The notes under the pieces: model-generated
What the model was told of the DNA's origin: nothing
The model's input: only the letters and a program-made list of their open reading frames with translations
The model's database searches: none
Shown: one piece after another, positions 12,701 through 24,025 of the stretch
Position numbering within the stretch: the stretch's first letter is position 1
Layout of the letters: each line of letters opens with the position of its first letter
Origin: Glandiceps talaboti
Taxonomy: Eukaryota > Hemichordata > Enteropneusta > Spengelidae
Assembly: GCF_964340395.1 (NCBI RefSeq)
Contig: NC_135569.1
Location: 7,679,040 to 7,743,039 of the forward strand
Length of the DNA stretch: 64,000 bases
Reading direction: 5' to 3'
Made by a program: the position numbers and the translations under genes

Positions 12701-15311
12701 TTTTCAAATCATACCTTACAAGCCTGTTATCAGCTGCAAGGGCAAAGAATGATGGCCTCCATCCTCTGTTTTCTGGTAACAGCTTATCCTGAAATACAAA
12801 ACGAAATTACACTGACCCTATTTTTTTTTTCATGATGTAGATATCAGCCAAATAATGATAATGTTGTTTTATATATAGCTGAAACGTAGACAAGATGTGC
12901 ACTGTTGTGTGCACAGACCATGGAGTGAACTCAAATGAACAGTTTATGTTGCCTGTGTAAACCTTACCAGCTGTATACTACACATTAGGGCATCTTCTAT
13001 TTTCTCAGAGGGTGGACAGGATGGAAGCTTGTACAACAGCTGAGGGACACCATTCCTGCCACAACTGTAATGAGAAAGAATGAGAAAAAGTTTTACAAGT
13101 ATAAACACTAAAGTAAAGCACTTTCTGTATGTGCTATACTAAATTATAGTATTCACATCAAGTGTAAAAGTATACTGTTTCAATTGGTTTATTTACAAGC
13201 CTAGCATGTGGCCTTTCTAATGTGGTCAATTCGCAAATGAAACGAGTTCTCTTCTTCCACTTATGATTGAGAAACAGACATGTTCTGAACAAATCACTTG
13301 TCCTCTTTTAGTGGATCTGACAGAATGATCCAAATTTGCTGGAGGTATTGCAACACCTCCAGCAAATCTGGCTCATTCTGTCAGATCCATGCAGTTAGAC
13401 ACTGAAGAAGGACAAGTGATTTGTTCAAAACCTGTCTGATTCTCAATCAAAAGTGGAAGACGAGAACTTGTGTATGACATAGTTTAAGACAATTATATAT
13501 ATGATACAGATCACAGAATTATCAGTATTAGCATAGTCTACTTGAAGCCATGACAAGAGATGAAATGAGATGTAAAAAGTGTAAGATAAGTACAGAACTT
13601 TGCTGAACACCAAACTGTAAGTGTTATGTAATGTTACAGTAATTGAATGAGGGTAACACAGTGTCCATAATAAAACACTGGTAATATTCGGTTTACTAAG
13701 ATAGGTGCAAACTAAATCTAATTGTTCTTCAATGTGGTAGATTACACAAATGGGTTATAGCAGTTCATCTGTTGTGCAATTCAAGATAGTGTAAACATTG
13801 GAAGTCCCAAAACAGCACTGCAAGTTCATGGAACTCTAAATAAACTAGTTTTCAGAGATGCCTCTCTACTGGGTAATATGAATTACTTATTGCAAAGATA
13901 CACTCATGTCAAAATCAAACTGCAATCTATGAAGTAAATACCATGTGTAAGTGTATCAAACAAAATACATGATTGCAAAACTGAGTATAAAGTTGTAATC
14001 CTACTTCACTTACCATGTGTAGCAGCTTCTGTAGTTGTCAAAATACAGTTTATTACTGTAAAGAAACAAAATTTAAAAATGGAGTAAAAATACAGATTCT
14101 CTCAAATTTCATTTTTTGTTTACAATTGACAATACCTTGGCTGAATGTCATGAAAGACAACAGTTTCAGTGCCAAGTTCTTACATTGCGTGTAGCCTTGA
14201 CTTATCAGTGGAATCAAAAGGATAAAATAGGTCAAGTTTTTGTTCTGGACACACTCTTGTATAGCTGTACCTGATGATTGTTTTTCAAAAGTTTAAATCT
14301 TAATGATGATAATAATAATTATAATAACAATGTTATTTTATATATAGCACTTTCCCACTGTGTGCTCAAAGCGCTTTACAATTATTACCCCTGACTCGGA
14401 TCTATATCGATACAACGGCCATTTATACTTCCTCAACTCCCTGGGGAGCATACAATCCACTGTAGCTTTATAAGCACATAGAGCATTCACACTGCAACCT
14501 CTATCCTATGAGGTTCCAAAGTGCACAGCTGAGCTAACTGAGGAACAATCTTCGTTCAAATCTTGCTCGAGGACTTTAACCATTCAGAAACAAACAACAC
14601 CAATGGTGCTCGAACCTGCAACCTGCAGTTTCCAAGCCGACCACTCTAATCATTCACCCACCATGACTCCACAATCCTAATCCACACTGGGCCTTTACAG
14701 ACAGCTGAACCTTTACAATGTACAATACATGTATATGTATCCAAATAACAGTTATAAATAACCCACATACATTTATATATATATAGGACACCACACACAG
14801 TACATACTTTAATTGGCTGTCCTTTGGATTCTTTTGTGAAATTTTGTTGTTGTTGTTTTTACAAAATACTTTCATCATAACTACAAGGAAAGTATAACAA
14901 TCTGTCATTGAATAAAAAACACAGTGGCTGTCACAATGACAGATCTAAAGAAAGGTAAATTAAAATGACTTACTCTTCAAAGTTAACTGGATATTTGCTA
15001 TGTTTATCCCAGACCATCTTATACTTTGAGGACTCCTGCAAAAAGTATATTCAATATGTGATGAATGAATAGCATGATTAGGAAAGATCTATTTTTTATA
15101 TATGTATCTCATTCTACCTTTCTAGTGATTTATATCACCTGAAAGCTGTAAGCTAAACACATTCATCATCACCAACCCCACATTCATCATCACCAACCCC
15201 ACCACTACTATCATCGTCACCACCACCACCACCACCAACACCAACATCAACACCTACAACAACAACGACATCATCATCATCGTCATCATCATCATCATCA
15301 CCACCACCACC

Positions 15312-15345
<34 letters not shown>

Positions 15346-15374
15346 TCATCATCATTAACCACCATCAGCAGCAC

Positions 15375-15411
<37 letters not shown>

Positions 15412-15816
15412 TTCATTTTTCATAGACATAATAAAAACAATTCCCAAGTATGTACCTAAAAATCGTAAAATTACTGTATTCACCTGAACAGAGATATGAT
15501 ATATATCTGCTTCATCAACTTTTAGTTTCATTCATTTCATAAACTCCTCGGATAAACACCAAAGAGTAGACATTCTGCTTCTTAATACCTATAAGTCCTG
15601 CTTGCAATTGCAGACGGTGCACGTGTTTCGCTCGAATGGACGACGACTTACTGGAGATGAGAGACGCACCAGACGTATGCATACAAGAGTATTTCTTACC
15701 TGACAAACCAACTTTCTCATAATTTTCAAATTTCTTCGATGCAAGTTACCATGGCTTGGTATCTCCTTTTCCAGAAGATCAAAAATGATGTTCTTTCTTC
15801 TTCGATGTCCAATCAT
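6728..15816 (-). CDS. DCAF17: DDB1- and CUL4-associated factor 17
   Basis: Substrate-receptor candidate of the CUL4-DDB1 ubiquitin ligase; in vertebrates a nuclear/nucleolar protein (from knowledge of the family). Fourteen exons in order: 15700-15816, 14974-15035, 14014-14055, 12968-13064, 12652-12788, 12190-12268, 11626-11715, 10943-11050, 10179-10278, 9938-10074, 9390-9499, 8225-8408, 7814-7978, 6728-7078. They sum to 1779 bases, 592 residues, with all junction phases matching. Blocks matching vertebrate DCAF17 include NLKIMRKLVCQ, LYFDNYR, SEKIEDAL, GVPCNIKLTG, PPALFEV-x6-LQIGGFPWHYIITP, FHPDDSGRILHIG, SSGRVIKK and RKFHCYVYRL. Met at 15816 gives an N-terminus of vertebrate length; an in-frame Met at 15867 would add 17 residues. 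The protein exceeds the human one (about 520 aa) because of an 85-residue tail, first basic (KKTRRKSSRRK), then Asp/Glu-rich. The gene is head to head with D2HGDH. Confidence 0.95.
8060..8157 (+). mobile_element. partial short inverted-repeat element, family D
   Basis: Lies in DCAF17 intron 12. Begins GCCTGGGTACGAGGGCAGTAG and continues with GAGCTGTTATGCAAC and a GCCGAAAGCCGAG block, in the same order as the fuller copy at 8621-8775. The right end is missing or too diverged to see. Confidence 0.55.
8621..8775 (+). mobile_element. short terminal-inverted-repeat element, family D
   Basis: About 155 bases with inverted ends: the left GCCTGGCTATGAGGGCACTA pairs with the right end TAGTGCCCGAATAAGGCAAGG. 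It has no coding capacity and sits in DCAF17 intron 11. Related copies lie at 8060-8157 and, inverted, at 52962-53050, so this is a dispersed non-autonomous family. The superfamily is not assignable from the ends alone. Confidence 0.6.
9180..9320 (+). repeat. diverged copy of interspersed repeat E
   Basis: In DCAF17 intron 11. It matches the right half of the 14318-14665 repeat in order: CCTATCAGGTGCCAAA, TCAAATCTTAGGACTTTATTG, then GCTTGAACCAGCAAATTGCAGG. The copy is old and carries no ORF. Confidence 0.5.
9567..9791. repeat. (GT)n microsatellite in a DCAF17 intron
   Basis: GT/CA dinucleotide arrays, interrupted by about 90 bases of mixed GCATGTAC-like sequence, lie in the intron between DCAF17 exons 10 and 11. 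ORFs through them are artefacts. Confidence 0.95.
10725..10850 (+). repeat. diverged copy of interspersed repeat E
   Basis: In the DCAF17 intron between exons 8 and 9. GTGCTCACAGCACTGTTCAA, TTATTACC, then GGCACAACAGCC correspond in order to the left half of the 14318-14665 repeat. Diverged and truncated. Confidence 0.45.
12487..12554 (+). repeat. 20-bp tandem repeat carrying POU octamers
   Basis: The octamer ATTTGCAT, the classic POU-factor site, occurs four times at 12487, 12507, 12527 and 12547, exactly 20 bases apart. The intervening sequence is also similar (ATTCAT...). It lies in the DCAF17 intron between exons 5 and 6. The repeat is certain; any regulatory role is inference. Confidence 0.7.
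13238..13472. repeat. long hairpin (foldback) element in a DCAF17 intron
   Basis: Two arms of roughly 110 bases form an imperfect palindrome centred near 13350. The left arm has GAGTTCTCTTCTTCCACTT, AACAAATCACTTGTCCT and TTTGCTGGAGGT; the right arm carries their reverse complements in reverse order. The loop is only a few bases. It lies in the intron between DCAF17 exons 3 and 4 and would fold strongly in pre-mRNA. A foldback-type transposable element is the likeliest origin. Confidence 0.75.
14318..14665 (+). repeat. interspersed repeat E (SINE-like, non-coding)
   Basis: In the DCAF17 intron between exons 2 and 3. It starts with an AATAATTATAATAACAATG-type run and TTATATATAGCACTTTCCCA, continues GTGCTCAAAGCGCTTTACAA, and ends in a block reading GCTCGAACCTGCAACCTGCA then CCACTCTAATCATTCACCC. 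Partial relatives occur at 9180-9320, 10725-10850 and, inverted, at 48590-48690. No coding frame. I cannot name the family; the late block resembles the style of tRNA-derived repeats but no intact tRNA head is visible. Confidence 0.5.
15153..15415. repeat. (CAT/CAC/AAC)n trinucleotide array
   Basis: About 260 bases of CAT, CAC and AAC triplets lie in DCAF17 intron 1. The minus-strand ORF of poly-Met, Asp, Gly and Val across it is an artefact. Confidence 0.95.
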
Positions 15817-17531
15817 TTTGAATAAACCGCCAAGTTCAAAGTTGTGAACATAACACAACACGTACACGCGATCGGTCTCGACTCTCGGTATACGCGGTCA
15901 TATGTCCGAGAAGAGCTCACACGTTTAACGTCTACCACATAACGAATAAACTAACTGATGAAATGGTCAGTAACTCGCTTCAGGAGCCTAGCACAACTTT
16001 GGTTGCAGAGTTTGGATGGGAGTAAACCACGTAAGAATTCACACTGCCAATACGAACATGTGTATTCTGTTTGTTTGGGGAACCCCACTCAACCCGGAAG
16101 TGAAAGAGGATTGTGGGATATGGGGGATCCCAAGGTCATTCAAACAATACGTCAAGCCAAGGTACGCCGACTAGGTGGATGCTACATGCTGAGTTGATGC
16201 AAAGGTTGGGATTTCTGTAAAACTTTACATTTTTCCATCTCCTACGAATATTCATATGTACGTTAATACGTTCCAAGTACGTTATTTAATGGTTTTAGAA
16301 GTCGACGCAGTCTAGAACGAAAGAAACGAAGGGCCGAGCTGGGGTGTGCTAGCTGAGATTTCACAACCATACGATATCAATCAGAAATAATCTTTAACTT
16401 TAATCTGTAACTTTAATACATATATTGATTGGTACAGTCAGGTACAGCGTTTCACTTACGTGAACCCAACTTTAAGCATATCCAGTATGGTTATGGTAGA
16501 TATGCAACTGGTGGTTTAATAGTTGCTTGCAGACGGAGTAAGTTGTGACTCGATTCTTGCAATAATGTCGACGTCCCTCTCAGTGACATGTGGACATTGT
16601 CATGCAGAATCGCGTCATTTTGGCTCCGTCTGCAAGCAGGACTAGTGTTGAACTTAGAAGTCACTTTAAAGACTTGGACTTCCACCAGCATTGTGTACTT
16701 TCGTATCGAGAAAAAACAACTTGTCGCAGCCATTGAATTGTCACTGAGGTGAAAATATAATTACCAGTTTGTTTGTAGTTTTGAAAGACAACCAACACAA
16801 GTTGCCTGGGGTTTTTAGCTCATATTTAAAATGTTCGTCAATAGGTATTGATAGTGTTAGTCACAGTCTCGGTTTTAATGCAGAGTCATGTTATTCGACG
16901 TTTACCGTTTGAAAAATGTAAATACGTGATGTAGCTAGTATTGATCAGAAAACTGCCAATTTCTTTGGGTCCTTTTCGACAGGCCATATAAATAAGAGAT
17001 GGGTAATCTATTATTGTGATTTTTTAATGAATGAAAGTACTTTTTTTATTTTGTTGTTCTTTAAAAAAACAAAATTGTGAAATGGCATAGACCAAGTCTA
17101 CATATGTAAATCAAGAAGTTGCAAAATAACCTTGAAAAAGTTTGTGATAATCTGTATAGGAAGTGATTTGTACATTAAAGGAGTAAACATATGTAATCAT
17201 GCACTGCACCATATCATGTCCAGTCTGTACATACACATGTATATCCGTCACTCCCCTACAATTAAAATGACTCACAAGGTATAACATCATTGTGTTTAAC
17301 AAATTCTTTGCAATCACAAATCACATATAAGACTGCTTTTGCTCATTACAGCAATTACAAATAATGCCATATAGTCCTTTGTATCTCACCATGCACAGTC
17401 TGGGTTAGAAATTAGCTATCTTCAGTAGAAAATTGTGCTACCTTTATCTAAATATAAACTAATACTCTTTTACCATTTTTTTACATTTCAGAATGTCAGC
17501 AATCTACTGATGTTTTTAATAGCTTATAAAC
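15817..17531. promoter_or_regulatory. head-to-head promoter interval, DCAF17 and D2HGDH
   Basis: The start codons of DCAF17 (minus) and D2HGDH (plus) face each other across 1.7 kb. The interval has CpG-containing sequence near 15860-16160 and an ETS/GABP-like CCGGAAGTG at 16094-16102. An acceptor-like TTTCAG at 17485-17490 suggests that D2HGDH has a non-coding first exon upstream whose intron ends there. A shared bidirectional promoter is inference. Confidence 0.45.
16525..16637. repeat. short inverted repeat, about 113 bp
   Basis: GCTTGCAGACGGAG at 16525-16538 is repeated as its exact reverse complement at 16624-16637. The spacer of about 85 bases has no further clear symmetry. It may be a small inverted-repeat element or a chance hairpin. 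Confidence 0.4.
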
Positions 17532-20114
17532 ATGATTCCCATATCTAGAGTATTGGCAAGAACAGGGCAAAAAACTAGTTGCCATAGGTACTATCACCAT
17601 AGCAACCAATTGAAACTCATATCTCCTGCATCGTACATTGAGGCTTTCAAAAGAACTGATTACAAATCTAGCAATGTCTTCCAAAAACAAAGAGGTGTGC
17701 CATCTCTCTGTTGTAGAGTCAACTCAACAACTCCAGGGAATACTGTTACTATGGTTATGCACAGAAATTTACATACTTCAATCAGAGCATGCTCAGATGT
17801 GGAACTAACAGCTGTTAGATACAATGTCAAGAGAGGTCAATACGGGGAGGTCACTGAAGATGATTTGAAGTTCTTTAATGACCTTTTGCCATCAAGGGTC
17901 GTAACAGATGAAAGTGAACTCGCTGGAAATAACGTTGACTGGATGAAAATGGTGAAAGGTGAGTTGAGTCTTGAGTTACATTTTGAGTGAGTATGGGTTA
18001 CATTCTGAATTAATTGTGAGTTCTATTGTACATTCTGAGTATTATGTTTTGAGTGTGAGTTACCTCTAAGTGCTAATTACATTCAGTGAAATGTCATGAA
18101 TATTCATTGTTAACCTCTTACATATGCAATTCTTCTGACTCCCATGATGGAATGTGGCCCACAGCAAAATCCCCACATGAGGCAGAAATTGAAATGGGTG
18201 TTTCTCTGAAATTGTGTGTAGTGTAGGTGATGCAAATCCTAGAATGAATCCAAATACCCGAAGTTTATGAAAATGACTTTATTTCCTGGAGTGGTGTTCC
18301 CCTTTAAGTGTGATTGATTGATTGGTTTATCTTTCTCTGCCAACAGGGTCCAGTAAGGTTCTCCTTAAACCCAAGACAACAGAAGAAGTCTCCAAGATCC
18401 TTGCTCACTGTAATTCCAGAAACTTAGCAGTTGTTCCACAGGGAGGGAATACAGGGCTCGTTGGTGGCAGTGTACCAGTATTTGATGAAATCATCATATC
18501 AACTGCTTTGATGAATAAAGTCATCAATTTTGATAAGTTGTCAGGTAATCAATATCATGCACTCAAAATTGTGTGTCTCAAAGTTGCAGTAAATTAGGTC
18601 AAATGTACTAATACATACTATTTATAAAGCCACTGCACAAGCTCGGGCTGAAAAATGTGGTCGTGATGTACATGTGACTTTTCATGAAATGAACATGTGT
18701 GATATTCCATCATTTACAGGAGTACTGACTTGCCAGTCTGGTTGTATCCTGGAAAACCTGGATAACTGCATAGAGGAGGATGGATTCCTCATGCCTTTAG
18801 ATCTTGGTGCCAAAGGAAGCTGTCATATTGGAGGGAATGTATCCACCAATGCAGGGGGTATCCGACTACTCAGATATGGATCTCTGCATGGAAATGTACT
18901 GGGAATAGAAGCAGTAAGTTAAGTCTATCCTGGTGGAATTTCATAATCATGAAAGTGGCACCACCTGTAAATTTATTTTTGTGAGAATAATTCTTATCAA
19001 CAAGAAAAAAAGTACTCAGTAACAACGATAGACCAGATTATATATAACATGGCGACAAGTCACAAAGTTATGTTGTTAAAATTATTGTCATCAGTTTATC
19101 CAAAATTGCCAGCACAAGCAATGATGAGCCCTGCATGCCCAAAAATCATTCTAAGAAAAAATCAAGACAATTACTATGTTTCTTACACACAGGTTCTTGC
19201 CGATGGTACAGTACTTGATTGTTTATCGTCATTACGTAAGGATAATACTGGATACGATCTAAAACAGATGTTTATTGGCTCAGAAGGTACACTTGGAATA
19301 GTGACAGCTGTATCTATTCTGTGTCCACGAAGACCTCAATCTATGAATCTGGCATTCCTTGGTGAGTTTGCATGGCTCTGTTTTGTCACATAATAAGATT
19401 TTATTCCACTTGGTATGTCACAGAAATATTGACGATGATCACTCCATTTCTTGGTTGAAACCATGACATCCAGTCTCAGGACCTCATTGACCTAATGATC
19501 TTAAGATTCGATGCCATAAAAATAGCATCTAAACTACTTCACATGCTACACTTGCATGCATTAATATTACCAAAGAAGCATCCAAGATTTAAGCTGGATT
19601 TCTTGTTCTCTTTTGACCCTCTAGCATGAGGTAAAATGCTGTTACGTACAGGTACCAAAAATTGATTTTTGTCATCTCTCAGAGACTCTCAGTAAAGAAA
19701 CTTTAGGAACGTCGTTTATCAATATCAAATTCAAATAAAAAGAAGCATCATTTCCCATGATATGGTAGTGTTCCTAGCTGGCGTCCTACATATACACATT
19801 GCTCTAAGAGTCTTGTAGGAATTTGAATTAGACAAACTTTATGAACATTAACTAAATCAAACTGTGTTTACTTCCCCCACAGGGTGTGAATCATTTGATA
19901 AAGTGTTGGAGACATTAAAAAATGCCAAGGGCATGCTAGAAGAGGTTTTGTCTGCTTATGAATTTCTGGATAATGACTGCATGATGGTAAGTGTTGGTAA
20001 TCTTTTCATGTTGGAATGAAAAGTGATATTGTCTGCAACTACAGCCCCCATTTATTAAGAAGAGGTAATATTATATTGATGTTGCCTTTGTGTGTGTGTG
20101 TGTGTATATGTGTT

Positions 20115-20147
<33 letters not shown>

Positions 20148-21940
20148 TCATCTGTAAACTTAATATCTCAAAAAATATGTCCTGATACAATTGTGTTGTC
20201 AATGGTCTCAAAAGCATCCTACGTTTTAACACAGGATGATCCATATGTACACATACAATGCTCCATATTTAAACAAAAGTATGCTCATTATTTGAACGTA
20301 GAATATCCCATATTTGGGCATTATGCTCCATATTTAGGCATAGTGTCTCCCATATTTTAACATAGTGTGCCCAATATTTGAACATACTTTTATCCCATAC
20401 TTGGGTAAAGTGTGCCTCATGTCAGGATAAGAATACCCATATTTAGACAGACAATGGAGTGTAACCCCATATTTGGATATTGGGGTACAGACAGAATATG
20501 GTAACTTATAACCATACCATGGAGCATTTTCTTATACATAAACATGAATCTATTTGTGTATCTATGCAATATTCTGCTTTTTTCAAGTCATTCTGTTCTG
20601 TTTATCTATTTGATGTAGCTGCTGACTAAATACCTAAAGATGACAAATCCACTAAGTGAGTATCCATTCTATGTGCTTGTGGAAACATCAGGATCAAATG
20701 CATCCCATGATGAAGAAAAGTTAAACACTTTCCTGGAGACTGCTATGGAAACAGGCAATGTTATTGATGGTACCGTAGCAACGGATATCACAAAGATAAA
20801 GGTAAATAATAAAATTCACTTGATCAGGGCAAGATGATCTGATCTTTGATATAGATGAAAATAGTAAAACTTCAAAGTACTCATAGATTGGTGTTATACA
20901 TAGAGGTGTGTCAAAGAGTTTTTAGAGGAGGATGTGTAATTATGACAAGATGAGTTGATAAGTATTGTGCACTGTCACAGTAAAATTAAGAAATTAGTCT
21001 ACAAACTTAGATAATTGGTCTTATAATGAATAAATTAAAAGTTGAATGCTACTCCAGAATATAAACGTATTTTCATCAACTTCGGGTTCTGGAGAGTTAT
21101 TTCATGAATTCACATCAATATTTTTCTCATGGTTGCCAAGAAACACCAAATGTACAGGTATGAATTCTCTTTCACCTGTATTGCTCTCTCAGTGGAACAC
21201 ATTGCATTATGGGTCTTAGCAGATGTGATTATTCATTAGATGCACTCTGAATATTCAACACTATTTATGTGAAGGAAGTAGACTCTCATGAGTCATAAAT
21301 ATTCAGTGTGCACCAAATGAATACTATGTCTGAAAGAGCAATCGATGTGAAACAGTTTCAATTTGGTGTTTTTGGCAACCAAGTGAAAACTGATGTGAAA
21401 TCATGAAATGACTCTCCAAGACCCAAAGTTTATGAAAGTACCATTATTTCATGTAGCAGTGTTCCCCTTTAAATAACATTATTCTATAATATCATTGGCA
21501 TTATTTTTCATTTACAGACAATATGGGCTTTGAGAGAGAGCATTGCGGAAGCCCTGATGCATGATGGGACAGTGTACAAGTACGATGTCTCTTTGCCACC
21601 AACACAAATTTATGCTCTTGTCGAAGACATGCGAGTCCACCTTGGTGATGATGCAAACCGAGTTGTTGGCTATGGACATGTCGGTGATGGCAACCTACAT
21701 CTGAATGTGACTTCTCCTTCCCACAGTTCCGAGCTTCTCAACAAGATAGAACCATATATATATGAGTGGGTCTCAAAGCACAAAGGGAGTATAAGTGCAG
21801 AGCATGGACTGGGGTTCAAGAAGAAAAATTTCATTCAATACAGCAAGTCCGATTCAGCCGTAGAGTTGATGCAGAAAATGAAGAATTTGATGGATCCTAA
21901 GGGCATATTGAATCCATACAAGACATTACCCGGTAGATGA
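17532..21940 (+). CDS. D2HGDH: D-2-hydroxyglutarate dehydrogenase, mitochondrial
   Basis: FAD-dependent mitochondrial enzyme oxidising D-2-hydroxyglutarate to 2-oxoglutarate, passing electrons to ETF (family knowledge). Coding exons 17532-17958, 18347-18544, 18720-18913, 19193-19361, 19883-19986, 20619-20801 and 21518-21940 sum to 1698 bases, 565 residues, all phases matching. The Arg/Lys/Ser-rich, acid-poor start suits a mitochondrial presequence and, at about 140 residues before the core, is longer than in the human protein (521 aa). The FAD-binding PCMH domain starts near residue 146; [14 protein letters not shown] is at 173-186, followed by [16 protein letters not shown] and [20 protein letters not shown]. 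The C-terminal FAD-oxidase domain has [14 protein letters not shown] (His479 and His486, metal/substrate site) and SAEHGLG (Glu520). It ends [13 protein letters not shown], as in orthologues. No catalytic residue appears lost. The Met at 17532 is the first in the exon; targeting is inferred. Confidence 0.96.
18215..18306 (+). mobile_element. right-end fragment of TTAA element family B
   Basis: In D2HGDH intron 1. It closely matches the last 50 bases of the element at 21039-21468 (ACCCGAAGTTTATGAAAATG through GTGTTCCCCTTTAA). The left part is not recognisable. Confidence 0.5.
20090..20147. repeat. (GT)n microsatellite in D2HGDH intron 5
   Basis: GT dinucleotides with ATAT and TTTGTA interruptions. 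No function seen. Confidence 0.9.
20252..20490 (+). repeat. degenerate tandem repeat, about 28 bp
   Basis: In D2HGDH intron 5. Variants of CCCATATTTGGGCATAGTGTG recur about eight times (for example at 20252, 20305, 20327 and 20349) with much divergence. It has no coding value. Confidence 0.6.
21039..21468 (+). mobile_element. TTAA-flanked inverted-repeat element, family B
   Basis: About 430 bases in D2HGDH intron 6, flanked by TTAA at 21035-21038 and 21469-21472. The arms are long imperfect inverted repeats: left-arm CATCAACTTCGGGTTCTGGA, ATTTCATGA and GCCAAGAAACACCAAAT each recur inverted in the right arm. It has no ORF, so it is non-autonomous. TTAA target sites are typical of piggyBac-type transposition. 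Related copies: 30645-30985 and the fragment at 18215-18306. Confidence 0.7.
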
Positions 21941-22098
21941 CTCAAGCACTCATTTTTGTAAGATGCAAGTAAAGCATAAAGTTACCTTTAAAAAGAGAAA
22001 GGCTGAAAGATTTTCTAATACTTTTCAAAAGGAAAATATTAATAATTTTCTTGAAACCAAGCAAAAATGTTATGAATGATCATGCAAACTGTAGAAGG

Positions 22099-22104
22099 AA
22101 TAAA
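22099..22104 (+). terminator. candidate D2HGDH polyadenylation signal
   Basis: AATAAA 159 bases after the D2HGDH stop codon, followed by T-rich sequence. Likely, but use is inferred. Confidence 0.6.
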
Positions 22105-23629
22105 GCTCATTCAGTAACATTTTGTAGTATTATTTTTAAATGAAATGCTAATACATTTTTTAAAACAGATATATCAATTTGATGATTATCATGTAAATTT
22201 AAAGAATATAAGGCATCAGGAATATCATGTGAAAGCTTAGCCTTACATAGTTGACCCAGTGCATTGTGGTAACTTACCTCAGCTGTTATTGCTATGACTC
22301 TGTGATATACGCTACACTAGTAAAAGTGAGTGAAATAAATGTTATATAATATTGTATGTGAGTTAGGTTTACAATATGGAATATGCACGAACAAAATTGA
22401 AATGTAGAGTAAACGCAGTCAGATAACATCCTCAGCTAAAAAAAGTCCCTTGACATAGACATTACGGATATTACAGATATGACGGTATACTCTAGAAATT
22501 TACCAGAACATTCACCATACATACATCTTTATAACAACTACCCAACTTAATAGCTTAATTCATATTAAGCAAAAAGGATGAGACTTAAAGATTTGCTGCC
22601 ATGGACACTCGTTTATATCAGCAATGCTGACATGGTCTGTGTTATTTCTGTTCAGCAAAGTCTTGTTGTAAAAATGTAGCAAACAATAATAAGTTTCTTT
22701 AAGACTGTTAACCAATAGACCTGGGTTTACTCCTGGATGTGGACACTCATTTTATTACATTTCAAATGTGTGATCTGTGTCATTTCCTTGCACTGGCAGA
22801 TTTTTGTTGCAGTTAATCATACAGAAAGTACTTCACTGTTCACCAATAAAGTTCAGCAATTGCGAATTCAGCACAAAGACAAGCACATCACATGGTGGCC
22901 TTACATGACCTGTAGTTTTTCTAATGATGGGAAAAATGATTCCTGATACTTCATTATGAAAGAGTGGAAAATCACATAAAAATTATATAGAGATTTTTTT
23001 TTAATTTTTGGCATCAGGTGGACAGAGGGGAGGGAGAGATTGGGGTAGTATCCAATAAACTACTATTATAGTACTATAATCCATTTTATAACATGCACAA
23101 GCCAAGTTATTGTTTTTGAATAGAAAATATGAATATATACATGTACCCTGGTAATTCTACATTTGTACAACAACATGTGTCAACATTTTTGTAGTGAGTG
23201 AAATACAAATCAAAATATTCCAAATCACCATTATTGTTCTCCATTTTTCATAAATTATGCTTGAGAACATATTATTTTTATAGTACTATTACTAAAAGAT
23301 GGTTTTGTTGGAATTATTTGCATAGAAAAGATAAGAAGGATAAAGGAAATAAATGCCAATCATTCAAACTATAATTTTGTTTGGGTCTATTTGAATTGAT
23401 TCCCCACGAGTTACTGTAACTGTTCAGAGTATCAAATCCTTGTCTAGTCCAGAACAACTACAATATTTGTTTATTTTCTGGATAATAAAATACTTTGTGG
23501 GTTAAATATGATAAAGGACTCCTTCCCGATGCACCTTTTGATTCTGTTGGCTCATTGTTATCATATTATTCATTATGTATAGAAAGAGAATGTCTGATCA
23601 GTTTTCCTCTCACAAAACCAGATTTCTCC
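22105..23629. other. intergenic, no gene recognised
   Basis: AT-rich DNA between D2HGDH and the tRNA gene. Short ORFs lack domains and splice context. Confidence 0.6.
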
Positions 23630-23900
23630 GTTGTCTATGACCTATTTCTTGTGATCTATATACTGTCTTTGACCCATAACCTGTGTATAAAACCTGTCAC
23701 CTCTTGCCAGTGACCCGCAACCTACTCTCTGAGACATTGATCTATTGTCGCTGAGCAATATAAATGTGATGTACACCTATTATATGTCGCCTATGGTCTG
23801 TTGTCTGTAACATATATCTCTTATCTATAACATATTGTCTGTCACCTATGACCTACTGTTTGAGACCAGTGACCTTTGGTTTGTGACTTGTGATCGATGT
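23630..23900 (+). repeat. degenerate minisatellite, about 17-18 bp
   Basis: Variants of TGACCTATT(G/T)TCTGTGA recur with heavy divergence (CTATGACCTATTTCTTGTGA, CACCTATGACCTACTGTTTG and others). It is ancient and has no coding signal. Confidence 0.5.
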
Positions 23901-23953
23901 CTTCTTCCCAAGGCACTATATATTGTATTAAAAAGTAGCAAAAATTTTACAGT

Positions 23954-24025
23954 TTCCCATGCCGGGAATTGAACCCGGGCCGCGTGGGTGAAAGCCACGA
24001 ATCCTAACCACTAGACCACATGGGA
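23954..24025 (-). tRNA. tRNA-Glu (anticodon UUC)
   Basis: A 72-base gene read on the minus strand. The acceptor stem TCCCATG pairs perfectly with CATGGGA, then discriminator A. Box A-like TGGTCTAGTGG and box B GGTTCAATTCC are in place, the D-loop has GGTTAGGA, and the anticodon stem CGTGG/CCACG encloses the loop CTTTCAC, anticodon TTC. There is no intron. A run of five T follows about 10 bases past the 3' end, a typical RNA polymerase III terminator. All features suggest a functional gene. Confidence 0.97.

Noticed and set aside
15153-15416. Asp/Gly/Val-rich protein
   Set aside because: Trinucleotide repeat translation inside DCAF17 intron 1.
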